Shown here one piece after another: positions 29,353 to 38,314 of a DNA stretch of 64,000 bases; positions within the stretch are counted from its first letter, which is position 1, and the number at the start of each line of letters is the position of its first letter. The DNA lies in contig NKIM01000002.1 of the NCBI GenBank assembly GCA_002255955.1, positions 206,891 through 270,890 of the forward strand. Direction: 5' to 3'. The notes beneath the pieces are model-generated. The model saw only the letters and a program-made list of their open reading frames with translations, ran no database searches and was not told where the DNA came from. The translations under genes were made by a program, and so were the position numbers. Source of the stretch: Burkholderiales bacterium PBB2 (GTDB taxonomy: Bacteria; Pseudomonadota; Gammaproteobacteria; Burkholderiales; Burkholderiaceae_C).

Positions 29353-30732
29353 ATGACGACGCCACCTCTTGCCGCCCCCGAACTGCTGCTGCCCGCGGGC
29401 GATCTCGAGCGCATGCGCGCGGCCTTTGATTTTGGCGCCGATGCCGTCTACGCGGGCCAGCCGCGCTACTCCCTGCGCGCGCGCAACAACGACTTCAAGC
29501 TCGAGAACCTGCAGATCGGCATTGCTGAGGCGCATGCGCGCGGCAAGAAGTTCCTGGTTGCCAGCAACATCCTGCCGCACAACGGCAAGCTCAAGAACTA
29601 CCTGGCCGATATGGCGCCGGTGGTGGCGATGAAGCCCGACGCCCTCATCATGGCCGATCCCGGCCTGATCATGATGGTGCGCGAGCGCTGGCCCGATCTG
29701 CCCATCCACCTCTCCGTGCAGGCCAACACGGTCAACTACGCCGGTGTGAAGTTCTGGCAGAAGCAGGGATTGAAGCGCGTCATCCTCTCGCGCGAGCTGA
29801 GCCTGGACGAAGTGACGCAGATCCGCCAGGAATGCCCGGACATGGAGCTCGAGGTCTTCGTCCACGGCGCCCTGTGCATCGCCTACTCGGGCCGCTGCCT
29901 CTTGTCGGGTTACTTCAACCACCGCGACGCCAACCAGGGCACCTGCACCAATGCCTGCCGCTGGGATTACCAATTAGGCGCTGCCTTCGAGGACGAGGCC
30001 GGCCAGGCGCAGCCGATTCAGTTCGACTTTCACAAGGCCGTGCAGCAGGCCGATCAAGATTTCGCCGCGGCCGGTGGCACGGCTCGCCATCCGCTGGCCG
30101 ATCGCACGTATCTGATCGAAGAATCGCAGCGGCCCGGCGAGCTGATGCCCATCCAGGAGGATGAGCATGGCACCTACATCATGAACTCCAAGGACCTGCG
30201 TGCGGTCGAGCATGTGCAGCGCCTGGTCGAGATTGGCGTCGACTCGCTCAAGATCGAGGGCCGCACCAAGAGCCGCTACTACGTCTCGCGCGCCGCCCAG
30301 GTCTACCGCCGCGCCATCGACGACGCCGTGGCCGGCCGGCCTTTCGACCCGGCGCTGCTGGGCGAGCTGGACGGCCTGTCCAATCGTGGCTACACCAGCG
30401 GCTTCTACCAGCGCCATCGCAGCCAGGACCTGCAGAACTACCTCGATGGCCACTCTAAGGCCCGGCGCAGCCAGTTTGTTGGCGAGGTGGGGCCGGTGGG
30501 CGCCGATGGTTGGGCAGCGATCGAGGTGAAGAACCGTTTTGCCGTCGGCGACCGGCTGGAGGTCATCCACCCCAGCGGCAACCGCGAGATCACCCTGCAG
30601 GCCCTGCGCGGCCGCGAGGGCGAGCCGGTGCAGGCGGCGGCCGGCAATGGCGTGCAGGTCAGCCTGCAGCTGCCGGCCGAGCTGCAGGGCGCTCTGATCG
30701 CGCGCTTGCTGGAGCCGGGCGAGCTTGCTTGA
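29353..30732 (+). CDS. yegQ: U32 peptidase-family protein, tRNA hydroxylation (YegQ/TrhP-like)
   Basis: A 459-aa member of the U32 family. It begins ELLLPAGDLERMRAAFDFGA and contains the signature EVFVHGALCIAYSGRCLLSG, followed by GTCTNACRW. These four cysteines are the conserved set that binds an iron-sulfur cluster in related proteins. E. coli YegQ (TrhP) takes part in making 5-hydroxyuridine at tRNA position 34, using prephenate-derived chemistry. A C-terminal beta-barrel-like domain (VEVIHPSGNREIT type, here LEVIHPSGNREIT) is present. ATG 29353 follows a short gap after the ABC pair. Assignment to YegQ rather than the longer RlhA is based on length. Confidence 0.9.
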   Translation: MTTPPLAAPELLLPAGDLERMRAAFDFGADAVYAGQPRYSLRARNNDFKLENLQIGIAEAHARGKKFLVASNILPHNGKLKNYLADMAPVVAMKPDALIMADPGLIMMVRERWPDLPIHLSVQANTVNYAGVKFWQKQGLKRVILSRELSLDEVTQIRQECPDMELEVFVHGALCIAYSGRCLLSGYFNHRDANQGTCTNACRWDYQLGAAFEDEAGQAQPIQFDFHKAVQQADQDFAAAGGTARHPLADRTYLIEESQRPGELMPIQEDEHGTYIMNSKDLRAVEHVQRLVEIGVDSLKIEGRTKSRYYVSRAAQVYRRAIDDAVAGRPFDPALLGELDGLSNRGYTSGFYQRHRSQDLQNYLDGHSKARRSQFVGEVGPVGADGWAAIEVKNRFAVGDRLEVIHPSGNREITLQALRGREGEPVQAAAGNGVQVSLQLPAELQGALIARLLEPGELA

Positions 30733-30735
30733 TTC

Positions 30736-32436
30736 CTAGCGTCCCACCGCGTGCAGCTGCGCGCCGTTGATGCTGTAGACCAAGCCATCGGGCCCGGCCA
30801 CGGTGGGCGTGTAGGCCTGGCCGATGCCAGCGTTGAGCTTGACGCTTTCGCTGAAACGGTTGCTGACGAAGTCCCAGCGGTAGAGCACGCCGTCCTCGTT
30901 GTTGACCAGGGCTGATTGGCCTTTGACATCGATCACTGCGGTGTTGACGCACCACTCGCGCACGCCGCCGGGCGTCGTGGCATCGGCGGTGGGGCCAACG
31001 ATGGTCAGCACCTCCTTCATCACCGTCACCGCTGGGTTGATGGGGTCGGCCTGGCCGGCCTGCGGGTCCAGCACGGCCATCTTGTTCTGGCCGTCGCCGC
31101 TGCCGATGCCGTAGTAGTTGTTGTACTTGACCAGCAGCAGATAGCTGGAGGCGCCGGCATAGCTGGGCACGGCGCCGGCCGGCACGATGGAGGGCGTGTC
31201 GTCCCAGCCGAAGGAGCCGGGGGTCTTGAGCTGGCTCAGATCGGCGTTGAAGTGCAAGAGCCAGCCGCGGCCGTTGTGATCGGTGCGGGTATTCTCCAGC
31301 ACGCCGTAGAAGACATCGCCATCCGGGCCCACGGTGGGCGAGGCGGTGGCGCTGTCGCTGAGGCGGGCCGGCAGATCGGTGGCCGGGTTGATCAAGCGCT
31401 GCTTGGCCTTGAGCGCCAGGGTGGCCGCGTCCAGGGCCAGCAGGTAGCCGGTCTGCATGCTGGAGATGGCCGGGTCGCTGTTGACGGCGATGTAGAGCGT
31501 CTTCTCGTCCAGCGACAGAGCCGGCGCCGCGTTCATGGCGGTCTGGAACATGGCCGCGTCGCCGCTGAGCTCGGCGGCCGATTTCCAGAGCGCCTGGCCG
31601 TCGGCCGCCAGGCGCACGATGCCGCCTCTCAGGCCGCCCGGCGCGCCGGCTTTGGCGGTGAAGCCGAAGAAGGCCGTGCCCTGGCCGTCCAGGGTCAGCG
31701 GGGTGTTGATGCGCAGCTTGTCGCGGTAGTTGGCGCTGTCGGCCTCAAACGCGGCATTGCCGTAGAAAGCCAGGGTTTGGACCGTGCCGCTGGCGCTGTC
31801 CACGCCATCGCGGATCAGCAGCCGGCCGCCGGCCGCCGGGGCGAACAAGCGGCCTTTGATGTCCAGGCCGATGTTCCAGGACGGCGTCCAGCTGCTGGCC
31901 GGCAGCAGGTAGTCGCTTTTCAGGGTCCAGAGCAGGCTGCCGTCGCTGGCCTTGCGGGCCTGCACCTCGAAATCGCCGACGCTCGTGGTCTTGACCGGCA
32001 CCAGCACGGTGTTGCCGCCCGAAATCACCGGCGTGCCGTAGTGGATCAGCAGAAAACCACCGGCGCGGTAGGGCGGGGCCAGGTCCACCGGTGTGCTCCA
32101 GACGATGCGCTGCAAGGGTTGGGTGGCGATCCGCGTCTGCGCCTGGTGCTGAGCATTGCCACCGTAGCTGGCCCAGAAGGGAGCGCTGCCGGGGCTGGGG
32201 GCTGGGGGTGTGGGCGCTGGCGGGGTGGGGGCCGGCGGCGTGGGTGCAGGTGGTGTGGGCGCCGGTGGGACGGGTGCCGGCGTGGGTGCTGGTGGAGGCT
32301 CCGAGCTGCCGCCACCCCCGCCCCCGCAGGCCTGCAGCAAGCCGGCCAGGCCTGCGCCCAGCAGCAGGTGGCGTCGCTGTGGCCGAGGGCAGGGCGTGGG
32401 CGTCGGAAGGGGGCAGGCGTCGTCGCGGTCGGTCAT
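30736..32436 (-). CDS. Beta-propeller-like lipoprotein with proline-rich linker
   Basis: About 566 aa. A signal with a twin arginine (QRRHLLLGAGLAGLLQAC) precedes the lipobox Cys, so Tat export of a lipoprotein is possible. After the Cys come six glycines and then a linker of repeated PPAPT units (about residues 60-85). The rest contains repeated blades such as VISGGNTVLVPVKTTSVGDF, LTLDGQGTAFFGFTAK and ASPTVGPDGDVFYGV, resembling PQQ-type propellers; no PQQ-binding residues could be assigned. ATG 32436 is chosen just before the twin-arginine region. It is divergent from a dihaem cytochrome c peroxidase-like gene, suggesting a joint periplasmic redox or binding role. Confidence 0.75.
   Translation of the reverse strand: MTDRDDACPLPTPTPCPRPQRRHLLLGAGLAGLLQACGGGGGGSSEPPPAPTPAPVPPAPTPPAPTPPAPTPPAPTPPAPSPGSAPFWASYGGNAQHQAQTRIATQPLQRIVWSTPVDLAPPYRAGGFLLIHYGTPVISGGNTVLVPVKTTSVGDFEVQARKASDGSLLWTLKSDYLLPASSWTPSWNIGLDIKGRLFAPAAGGRLLIRDGVDSASGTVQTLAFYGNAAFEADSANYRDKLRINTPLTLDGQGTAFFGFTAKAGAPGGLRGGIVRLAADGQALWKSAAELSGDAAMFQTAMNAAPALSLDEKTLYIAVNSDPAISSMQTGYLLALDAATLALKAKQRLINPATDLPARLSDSATASPTVGPDGDVFYGVLENTRTDHNGRGWLLHFNADLSQLKTPGSFGWDDTPSIVPAGAVPSYAGASSYLLLVKYNNYYGIGSGDGQNKMAVLDPQAGQADPINPAVTVMKEVLTIVGPTADATTPGGVREWCVNTAVIDVKGQSALVNNEDGVLYRWDFVSNRFSESVKLNAGIGQAYTPTVAGPDGLVYSINGAQLHAVGR
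32205..32300 (-). repeat. Short tandem repeat encoding PPAPT linker
   Basis: A GC-rich, roughly 15-bp unit (on the plus strand GGCGCCGGTGTGGGTGC-like) is repeated about five times within the lipoprotein gene and encodes repeated Pro-Pro-Ala-Pro-Thr. Such repeats often vary in copy number between strains. Confidence 0.7.
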
Positions 32437-32568
32437 GGTGGTTGCGGCATGGGAAGCGGTGCGCCGCCAAAGCATGTGTGACAGGAATTGGACGCGGTGG
32501 AACTCCACTTGGGCCCGGGTGAATTCCCTAGTCGGGTGGAATCCAGCCTAAGCTCGACAATCAGCAGC

Positions 32569-33870
32569 ATGCGCACGGCTTTTGATTCCCTGTTGGCTTG
32601 GCCCCGTCACCGCTCAGGGCTGGGTCTGGGTTTGCTGCTCGTGCTCAGCGCATGCGGCGGCGGTGGCGGAGGAGACATGCCCGCGGCGCCCGTTTCACCG
32701 ACCGGCGCGGCCAGCAGCCCCGGCACACCCGCTTCAGCGCCGCCTCCCAGTTCCAAGCCCCTGAGCTTGCAGGCCCAGCTGGGCGAGAAGATTTTTCACG
32801 ACCGCAACCTCAGCGGCTCCGGCCGCATGTCCTGCGCCACCTGCCACGACCCGGCCTTCTTCCACGGGCCGCCGAACACGCTGCCGGTGCAGGTGGGCGG
32901 CGCCTTCGAGACGGAGTTCGGCACCCGTGCCGCGCCTTCGCTGCGTTATCTGGAAACCCAGCCAGCCTTCAACGGCACGCCGCAAACCCTGGTGGCCGAT
33001 CTGCGCGGCGGCCTGATGGCCGACGGCCGCGCCGACAGCCTGGCCGCCCAGGCCAAGCTGCCCTGGTTCAACCCGCGCGAGATGGACAACGGCAATGCCG
33101 CCACGCTGGCGCGCAAGCTGCGCGCCGCCGCCTACGCCAGTGACTTCGGCCGCGCCTTTCCGCCGGCCGCCGGCGCCTCGGCCCCGGACGACGACAGCCT
33201 GGTCACCCAGGCCAGCCAGGCCCTGCAGAGCTTTCAGATCGAAGACCCGCGTTTCCACCCCTACGACTCCAAGTTCGATTGGGTGCAGCAGGGTCGCGCG
33301 CAGTTCAGCAACGCTGAGACGCGCGGCCTGAGGGTGTTCAACGATCCCCAACGAGGGGCTTGCTTGAGCTGTCATCCTTCGTCCAGCTCGAACCAGGAGC
33401 CGGTTGCGTTCACCTCCTTTGGCTATGCGGCGCTGGGCGTGCCGCGCAATGCAGCGCTGCAAATCAATGTCGACCCTGCAGCCTTTGATCTGGGCCTGTG
33501 CCAATCGCCCCATGCCGCTGTCAAGGGGCGCAACGAGGCCTGCGGCTTCTTCCGCATTCCCAGCCTGCGCAATGTCGAGCACCGCCCGGTGTTCTTCCAC
33601 AACGGCGGCTTCACCAGCCTGGAGCAGGTGCTGCGCTTCTACGCCACCCGCGACACCGACCCGGCCCAGTGGTACCCGAGCGTCGCCGGCCAGGTTCAGC
33701 TCTACGACGATCTGCCGCTCCACTTGCAAGCCAATGTCGAACGCAACGCGCCCTTCGGCCCGCGGCGGACGATGAGCGACGCCGACATCGCCGACATCCT
33801 GTGCTTTCTGCGCACGCTCAGCGACGGCTACACCGGGCCGGCCACACCGCCTTCGCCCGGCTGCAATTGA
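32569..33870 (+). CDS. Dihaem cytochrome c peroxidase / MauG-like lipoprotein
   Basis: A 433-aa periplasmic lipoprotein with lipobox LVLSAC followed by six glycines. Two haem-c motifs are present: CATCH at about residue 88 and CLSCH at about residue 266, arranged as in bacterial dihaem cytochrome c peroxidases and MauG proteins. SLRNVEHRPVFFHNGG and the ending MSDADIADILCFLRTLSDGY are also family-like. Such enzymes reduce H2O2 using electrons from small cytochromes, or oxidise other substrates. ATG 32569 gives the normal signal peptide. It is divergent from the propeller-like lipoprotein. Whether it is a peroxidase or a MauG-like oxidase cannot be decided from sequence alone. Confidence 0.9.
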   Translation: MRTAFDSLLAWPRHRSGLGLGLLLVLSACGGGGGGDMPAAPVSPTGAASSPGTPASAPPPSSKPLSLQAQLGEKIFHDRNLSGSGRMSCATCHDPAFFHGPPNTLPVQVGGAFETEFGTRAAPSLRYLETQPAFNGTPQTLVADLRGGLMADGRADSLAAQAKLPWFNPREMDNGNAATLARKLRAAAYASDFGRAFPPAAGASAPDDDSLVTQASQALQSFQIEDPRFHPYDSKFDWVQQGRAQFSNAETRGLRVFNDPQRGACLSCHPSSSSNQEPVAFTSFGYAALGVPRNAALQINVDPAAFDLGLCQSPHAAVKGRNEACGFFRIPSLRNVEHRPVFFHNGGFTSLEQVLRFYATRDTDPAQWYPSVAGQVQLYDDLPLHLQANVERNAPFGPRRTMSDADIADILCFLRTLSDGYTGPATPPSPGCN

Positions 33871-34010
33871 TCGGCAGCAGTTGATCGGCACCCGCTGATG
33901 GCTTGATCGATCGGCCGAGTGCCACGGGCCGCCATGTCCGGCAGCGCTGCAAGTCATTCGCATTGCGTATGGCGCCGCCGCAGCACCGGCGCTGCAGCCA
34001 GAATCGCCGC

Positions 34011-35381
34011 ATGAACACCAGCAACAGCACAGGCCGACCCGCCGCGCGGCCCCGGGTCTTGATCATCGGTTGCGGCTTCGGCGGCCTCGCCGCCACCCGC
34101 GCCCTGGCCGGGGCGCCGGTGGACATCACGGTGATCGACCGCAGCAACCACCACCTGTTCCAGCCCTTGCTCTACCAGGTGGCCACAGCCGGCCTGTCGG
34201 CGCCCTCGATTGCTGCGCCCATCCGCCACATGCTGCGCGGCCAGCGCAATGTCACGGTGTTGATGGCCGAGGTCTGCGGCATTGATCGCCAGCAGCGCCG
34301 CGTGCAGCTGAGCGATGGCCAGAGCCTGGGCTATGAGTACCTGATCGTCGCTGTCGGCGCCACGCACAGCTACTTCGGCCGCGACGAGTGGGCCGCCCAT
34401 GCGCCGGGGCTCAAGACCTTGCAGGACGCTTTTGCCCTGCGCGCCCGCGTGCTCAAGGCCTTTGAGCAGGCCGAGAGCTCGCCCGACCCGGCGCTGCAGC
34501 GCGCCTGCCTGAGCTTTGTGGTCATCGGCGCCGGCCCCACCGGGGTCGAGATGGCCGGCACCCTGGCCGAGATCGCCCGCCACACGCTCAAGAACGAGTT
34601 CCGCCGCATCGATCCGGCCAGCGCCCGCGTGCTGCTGCTGGAGGGTTCACCGCGGGTGCTGCAGGCCTTGCCGCCCGAGCTCTCGGCCAAGGCGGAGGCG
34701 CAGCTGCGAGCCCTGGGGGTCGAGGTGCGTACGGGCTGCCGCGTCGTCGGCATCGATGCCGACGGGGTGGAGGTGCAGACCGGGGAGGGTGCGGTGGCTG
34801 CAACAGAGCGCATCGCCGCCCGCACCGTGGTCTGGGCGGCCGGTGTGGCCGCCTCCCCCCTGGGCCGCATGCTGGACGTGCCGCTGGACCGGGCCGGTCG
34901 TGTGGTCGTTGACGGCCGGCTCAACATCCCCGGCTACCCCGAGGTCTTTGTGATCGGCGACCTGGCCGCCGCCCAAAGCCTGCAGTCCGATGGCCGCACG
35001 CTCAAGCCCGTGCCCGGCGTCAGCCCGGCGGCCAAGCAGATGGGGGCCTACGCAGCAAGCCAGATCCTGCGCGCGCTGCGAGCGCCACAGGGTCAGGTCT
35101 TGCCGCCCATGCCCGCCGATGCGCCCGGCGCATTTCGCTACCGCGACTACGGTGCCCTGGCCACCATCGGCCGCAAGGCGGCCGTGGCCGATCTGGGCTT
35201 CGTTCAGTTCTCGGGCTACTTCGCCTGGCTGTTCTGGCTGTTCGTCCACATCTATTTTCTGATCGGCTTCCGCAACCGCCTGGTCGTGCTGATGGACTGG
35301 GCCTGGGCTTACTGGAGTTTCCAGCGCTACGCCCGGGTGGTGGCGGAGCCGGTGGATGCGGTGCAGAAGGCCGGTGACTGA
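34011..35381 (+). CDS. ndh: Type II NADH dehydrogenase (NDH-2)
   Basis: A 456-aa flavoprotein that passes electrons from NADH to quinone without pumping protons. The FAD-binding motif is IIGCGFGGLAATRALAG, the NAD(P)-binding motif VVIGAGPTGVEMAGTLAEIA, and VFVIGDLA is the second FAD motif. The quinone-site segment VPGVSPAAKQMGAYAA and the membrane-associated C-terminus (FSGYFAWLFWLFVHIYFLIG) are typical. ATG 34011 immediately precedes the FAD motif region; an open frame extends upstream without family likeness. Family-wide, the ending YWSFQRYARV matches beta-proteobacterial NDH-2. Confidence 0.93.
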   Translation: MNTSNSTGRPAARPRVLIIGCGFGGLAATRALAGAPVDITVIDRSNHHLFQPLLYQVATAGLSAPSIAAPIRHMLRGQRNVTVLMAEVCGIDRQQRRVQLSDGQSLGYEYLIVAVGATHSYFGRDEWAAHAPGLKTLQDAFALRARVLKAFEQAESSPDPALQRACLSFVVIGAGPTGVEMAGTLAEIARHTLKNEFRRIDPASARVLLLEGSPRVLQALPPELSAKAEAQLRALGVEVRTGCRVVGIDADGVEVQTGEGAVAATERIAARTVVWAAGVAASPLGRMLDVPLDRAGRVVVDGRLNIPGYPEVFVIGDLAAAQSLQSDGRTLKPVPGVSPAAKQMGAYAASQILRALRAPQGQVLPPMPADAPGAFRYRDYGALATIGRKAAVADLGFVQFSGYFAWLFWLFVHIYFLIGFRNRLVVLMDWAWAYWSFQRYARVVAEPVDAVQKAGD

Positions 35382-35493
35382 ATCTGCAGGGCGCACGGCG
35401 ATGTGCGGCGGAAGCGGCATGTCCGTTTCAGTCCCTGAGAATCCAGGCTGAGATGGTGGTGATGGTGCCGCCCTTGAAACGTTGATGGGGTGT

Positions 35494-35862
35494 ATGCGAA
35501 GTTCAAACGCAGCCGTGAAGCGAGTATTCAGTGCCCTGGTCCTGGCCTGTTGGATGGGGAGTTCGCTCGTGCAAGCTCAGGAAGCGGGGGCCAAGTCCGC
35601 TCGCCAGGCTGCCTGCGAACGCGACAGAAGCGAGTCTCGGACGGAGCTTCAGACGAGTTATCAGGCCCAGATGGAGGTGTGTCGTCGGCAGATGAAGAGC
35701 ACCTTGGGCTACCTCGGCGAGCAGGGCAAGCAGTTCCTGTACGAAACCGCAGGCTGGGGCGCAGGGAATTGCGCCACCCGATTGACCCGGGATTTTTTGA
35801 TGATGAACGAGGTGTTCGACAAGCGGCGCGATGCCTGCCTGCTGGCTGCCAACAAGGACTGA
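35494..35862 (+). CDS. Small exported Cys-containing protein, hypothetical
   Basis: About 122 aa with a signal peptide (MRSSNAAVKRVFSALVLACW, cleavage after VQA-Q). The mature part contains four Cys residues and many charged residues, KSARQAACERDRSESRTELQ at its start, and no recognised domain. Codon use is less GC-biased than neighbours (for example AGA, AGT, ACG mixtures), which suggests recent acquisition or weak expression. ATG 35494 gives the best signal peptide; ATG 35485 is also open. It sits alone between ndh and recG. No function can be assigned. Confidence 0.6.
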   Translation: MRSSNAAVKRVFSALVLACWMGSSLVQAQEAGAKSARQAACERDRSESRTELQTSYQAQMEVCRRQMKSTLGYLGEQGKQFLYETAGWGAGNCATRLTRDFLMMNEVFDKRRDACLLAANKD

Positions 35863-35918
35863 GTCAGTTCGGCCGAACATGCCAATGCGGCAGCCACATG
35901 GCTGCGCGCCGCCCTCGA

Positions 35919-38099
35919 TCAAGCCTTGAGGAACTCCGCCTTCGAGCCCAGCCAGCGCGCCACCTGGCGCTGCGCGGCCTCGGGGTATTTGTCCAGCAGC
36001 TGGGGCGCCAGGCGGCGGGCGGCTTGCAGCAGCAGGGAGTCTTCCTGCAGGTCGGCAAAGCGCAGCAGCTCGGCGCCGCTCTGGCGGGCGCCCATGAACT
36101 CGCCGGGGCCGCGGATGTCCAGGTCGCGGCGGGCGATCTCGAAGCCGTCGTTGGTTTCGGCCATGGCGCGCAGGCGCGATTTGCCGGTGTCGGACAGCGG
36201 GCCGGTGTAGAGCAGTACGCAGACGCTGGCCACCGCGCCGCGGCCCACCCGGCCGCGCAGCTGGTGCAGCTGCGAGAGGCCGAAGCGCTCGGCATGCTCG
36301 ATCACCATCAGGCTGGCATTGGGCACGTCCACGCCGACCTCGATCACCGTGGTGGCCACCAGCACGCTGGCCTTACCGCCCGAAAAGCGCGCCATCACGG
36401 CGGCCTTCTCGGCCGGCGGCATGCGGCCGTGCAGCAGGCCCACCTCGAAGCCCGGCAGCGCGTCGACCAGCTCTGCATGGGTTTCGGTGGCGTTGTTCAA
36501 GTCCAGGGCCTCGCTTTCTTCGATCAGCGGGCAGACCCAGTAGACCTGGGCGCCGCCGGCCACCTCCTGGGCGATCTTTTCGATCACGTCCTGGCGTTTG
36601 CCATCGGCGAAGACCTTGGTGACGATGGGGGTGCGGCCCGGGGGTAACTCGTCAATCGTGCTGACCGCCAGGTCGGCGAAGTAGGTCATGGCCAAAGTCC
36701 GCGGGATGGGCGTGGCGCTCATCATCAGCATGTGCGGCTCCAAATCCATCGACGCCAGCTTGCGCCGCAAAGCCAGGCGCTGCGCCACGCCGAAGCGGTG
36801 CTGCTCGTCAATGATGGCCAGGCCCAGGCGGGCGAACGTGACCTTGTCTTCAATCACCGCATGGGTGCCGATCACCAGCTGGGCCGCGCCGCTGGCCGCG
36901 GCGTCCAGCATCTTCTGCCGCGCCTTGCCTTTGACGCTGCCGGTCAGCCAGGCCACTTGCAGGCCCAGGGGCTCCAGCCAGCCGATCAGCTTCTTGAAAT
37001 GCTGCTCGGCCAGGATTTCGGTCGGCGCCATCAGCGCGCATTGCCAGCCGGCATCGATGGCCACGGCCGCGGCCAGGGCCGCCACCACGGTCTTGCCCGA
37101 GCCCACATCGCCTTGCAGCAAGCGGTGCATCGGTTGGCCCAGGGCCAGGTCTTGCGCAATCTCCTCGCTGACCCGCCGCTGCGCGCCGGTCAGGCCGAAG
37201 GGCAGCACGGCCAGCAGGCGCTCGACCAGGCCGCCGGGCTTGGCGCGCAGGGCCGGTGCCTTCAGCAGGGCGCGCTCGCGTTGGGCCTGCATCTGGCTGA
37301 TCTGCTGGGCCAGCAGCTCCTCGAACTTGAGCCGCTGCCAGGCCGGGTGGCTGTGGTCTTCCAGCGTGCCCAGGCGCGCCTGCGGCGGCGGGTGGTGCAG
37401 AAAATCCAGTGCATCGCGCAGTGGCGGCAGGCTGCTGGGTACGGTGCCCTGGGGCAGCAGCTCGCGCAGATCGGCGCGCTGCAGGCCCGAGGCGATGGCG
37501 CGGCGCAGGTACGTTTGCGGCAGACCGGCGCTGGCCGGGTAGACGGGCGTCAGCGCCTCGGCCAGCGGTGTGTCGGGCTGCACGGCCTTGAACGTGGGGT
37601 GCACCATCTCGCGGCCGAAGAAGCCGTGGCGCAGCTCGCCGCGCACGCGGATGCGCTGGCCCACGGCCATGCTTTTCTGGTGCGAGGGGTAGAAGTGGAT
37701 GAAGCGCAGCAGCAGATCGCCGGTCTCGTCTTCCAGCCGCACCAGCAGCACGCGCCGGCCGCGCGTTTCGATGCGGCACTCGATCACCTCACCCTCGCAC
37801 TGCACGGTGTCGCCCTCGCGCGTGCGGCCGATCGGCGTGATCTGGGTCTCGTCCTCGTAGCGCAGCGGCAGGTGCAGGGCCAGGTCGATGTCGCGCAACA
37901 GGCCCAGCTTCTCCATGGCCTTCTGCGGCGCGGACTTGGGCTTGGGGGCGGCCGCAGATGCAGCAGCCGTTGCAGCAGTGGCAGGCGAGGAACGAGGAGG
38001 CTGAGGGGCCGAAGCAGGCATGGGCGGGATTTTGCCCTGCGGGCGAAGTTCGAAACCCGGCCGGGGCGTCGAGCTGGTGCGGGGCGCTGGCATCTGCAT
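35919..38099 (-). CDS. recG: ATP-dependent DNA helicase RecG
   Basis: RecG reverses stalled replication forks and remodels Holliday and D-loop structures. The 726-aa protein has the wedge/OB region (RRVLLVRLEDETGDLLLRFI), helicase motif I GDVGSGKT, motif II DEQH, motif III MSATPIPRT, motif VI QLRGRVGRG and the C-terminal TRG-like region. The N-terminus is about 40-50 residues longer than in E. coli and is an Ala/Pro-rich, unstructured stretch (ATAATAAASAAAPKPKSAPQ); ATG 38021 would remove part of it. A LexA-like box lies about 110 bp upstream. Confidence 0.96.
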   Translation of the reverse strand: MQMPAPRTSSTPRPGFELRPQGKIPPMPASAPQPPRSSPATAATAAASAAAPKPKSAPQKAMEKLGLLRDIDLALHLPLRYEDETQITPIGRTREGDTVQCEGEVIECRIETRGRRVLLVRLEDETGDLLLRFIHFYPSHQKSMAVGQRIRVRGELRHGFFGREMVHPTFKAVQPDTPLAEALTPVYPASAGLPQTYLRRAIASGLQRADLRELLPQGTVPSSLPPLRDALDFLHHPPPQARLGTLEDHSHPAWQRLKFEELLAQQISQMQAQRERALLKAPALRAKPGGLVERLLAVLPFGLTGAQRRVSEEIAQDLALGQPMHRLLQGDVGSGKTVVAALAAAVAIDAGWQCALMAPTEILAEQHFKKLIGWLEPLGLQVAWLTGSVKGKARQKMLDAAASGAAQLVIGTHAVIEDKVTFARLGLAIIDEQHRFGVAQRLALRRKLASMDLEPHMLMMSATPIPRTLAMTYFADLAVSTIDELPPGRTPIVTKVFADGKRQDVIEKIAQEVAGGAQVYWVCPLIEESEALDLNNATETHAELVDALPGFEVGLLHGRMPPAEKAAVMARFSGGKASVLVATTVIEVGVDVPNASLMVIEHAERFGLSQLHQLRGRVGRGAVASVCVLLYTGPLSDTGKSRLRAMAETNDGFEIARRDLDIRGPGEFMGARQSGAELLRFADLQEDSLLLQAARRLAPQLLDKYPEAAQRQVARWLGSKAEFLKA

Positions 38100-38206
38100 G
38101 TTTAAGCCTCTTCGGAGCTCATGACCGGCAACATAATGGTGTTTTCGTTCGGTGCCACGGGCTGCCTTTCGGCCCTGGGGCCCCTGTGCTCGGCGTGCGG
38201 TTTGAA

Positions 38207-38226
38207 TACTGTATGAATATCCAGTT
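38207..38226. promoter_or_regulatory. LexA-like operator
   Basis: CTGT-N8-CCAG at 38209-38224 within TACTGTATGAATATCCAGTT matches the LexA consensus at 16 of 20 positions, with one change in the right core (CCAG for ACAG). It lies about 110 bp upstream of recG (minus) and about 90 bp upstream of the nucleotidyltransferase gene (plus). SOS control of either is possible but unproven. Confidence 0.5.
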
Positions 38227-38314
38227 TATCAGCAAGATCGTCAGCCCGATGTGCCGCAGCCAGGATGCTTGCAAGAGCGCGGCCGCGCGCTCGGCCACGA
38301 GGCGCTCCGGGTGA
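38213..38314 (+). CDS. Possible 33-aa leader peptide overlapping the nucleotidyltransferase start
   Basis: A short frame starts at ATG 38213, inside the LexA-like box, and reads MNIQFISKIVSPMCRSQDAC, ending RSGTRRSG-like in a TGA that overlaps GTG 38311 as GTGA. No ribosome-binding site is visible in front of it, so it may be chance. It is listed because the overlap with the next start is exact. Confidence 0.25.
   Translation: MNIQFISKIVSPMCRSQDACKSAAARSATRRSG

Noticed and set aside
33860..33920. Three TTGATCGG words, FNR-site-like
   Set aside because: Spacing does not fit TTGAT-N4-ATCAA, and the first word is the end of the peroxidase coding region.
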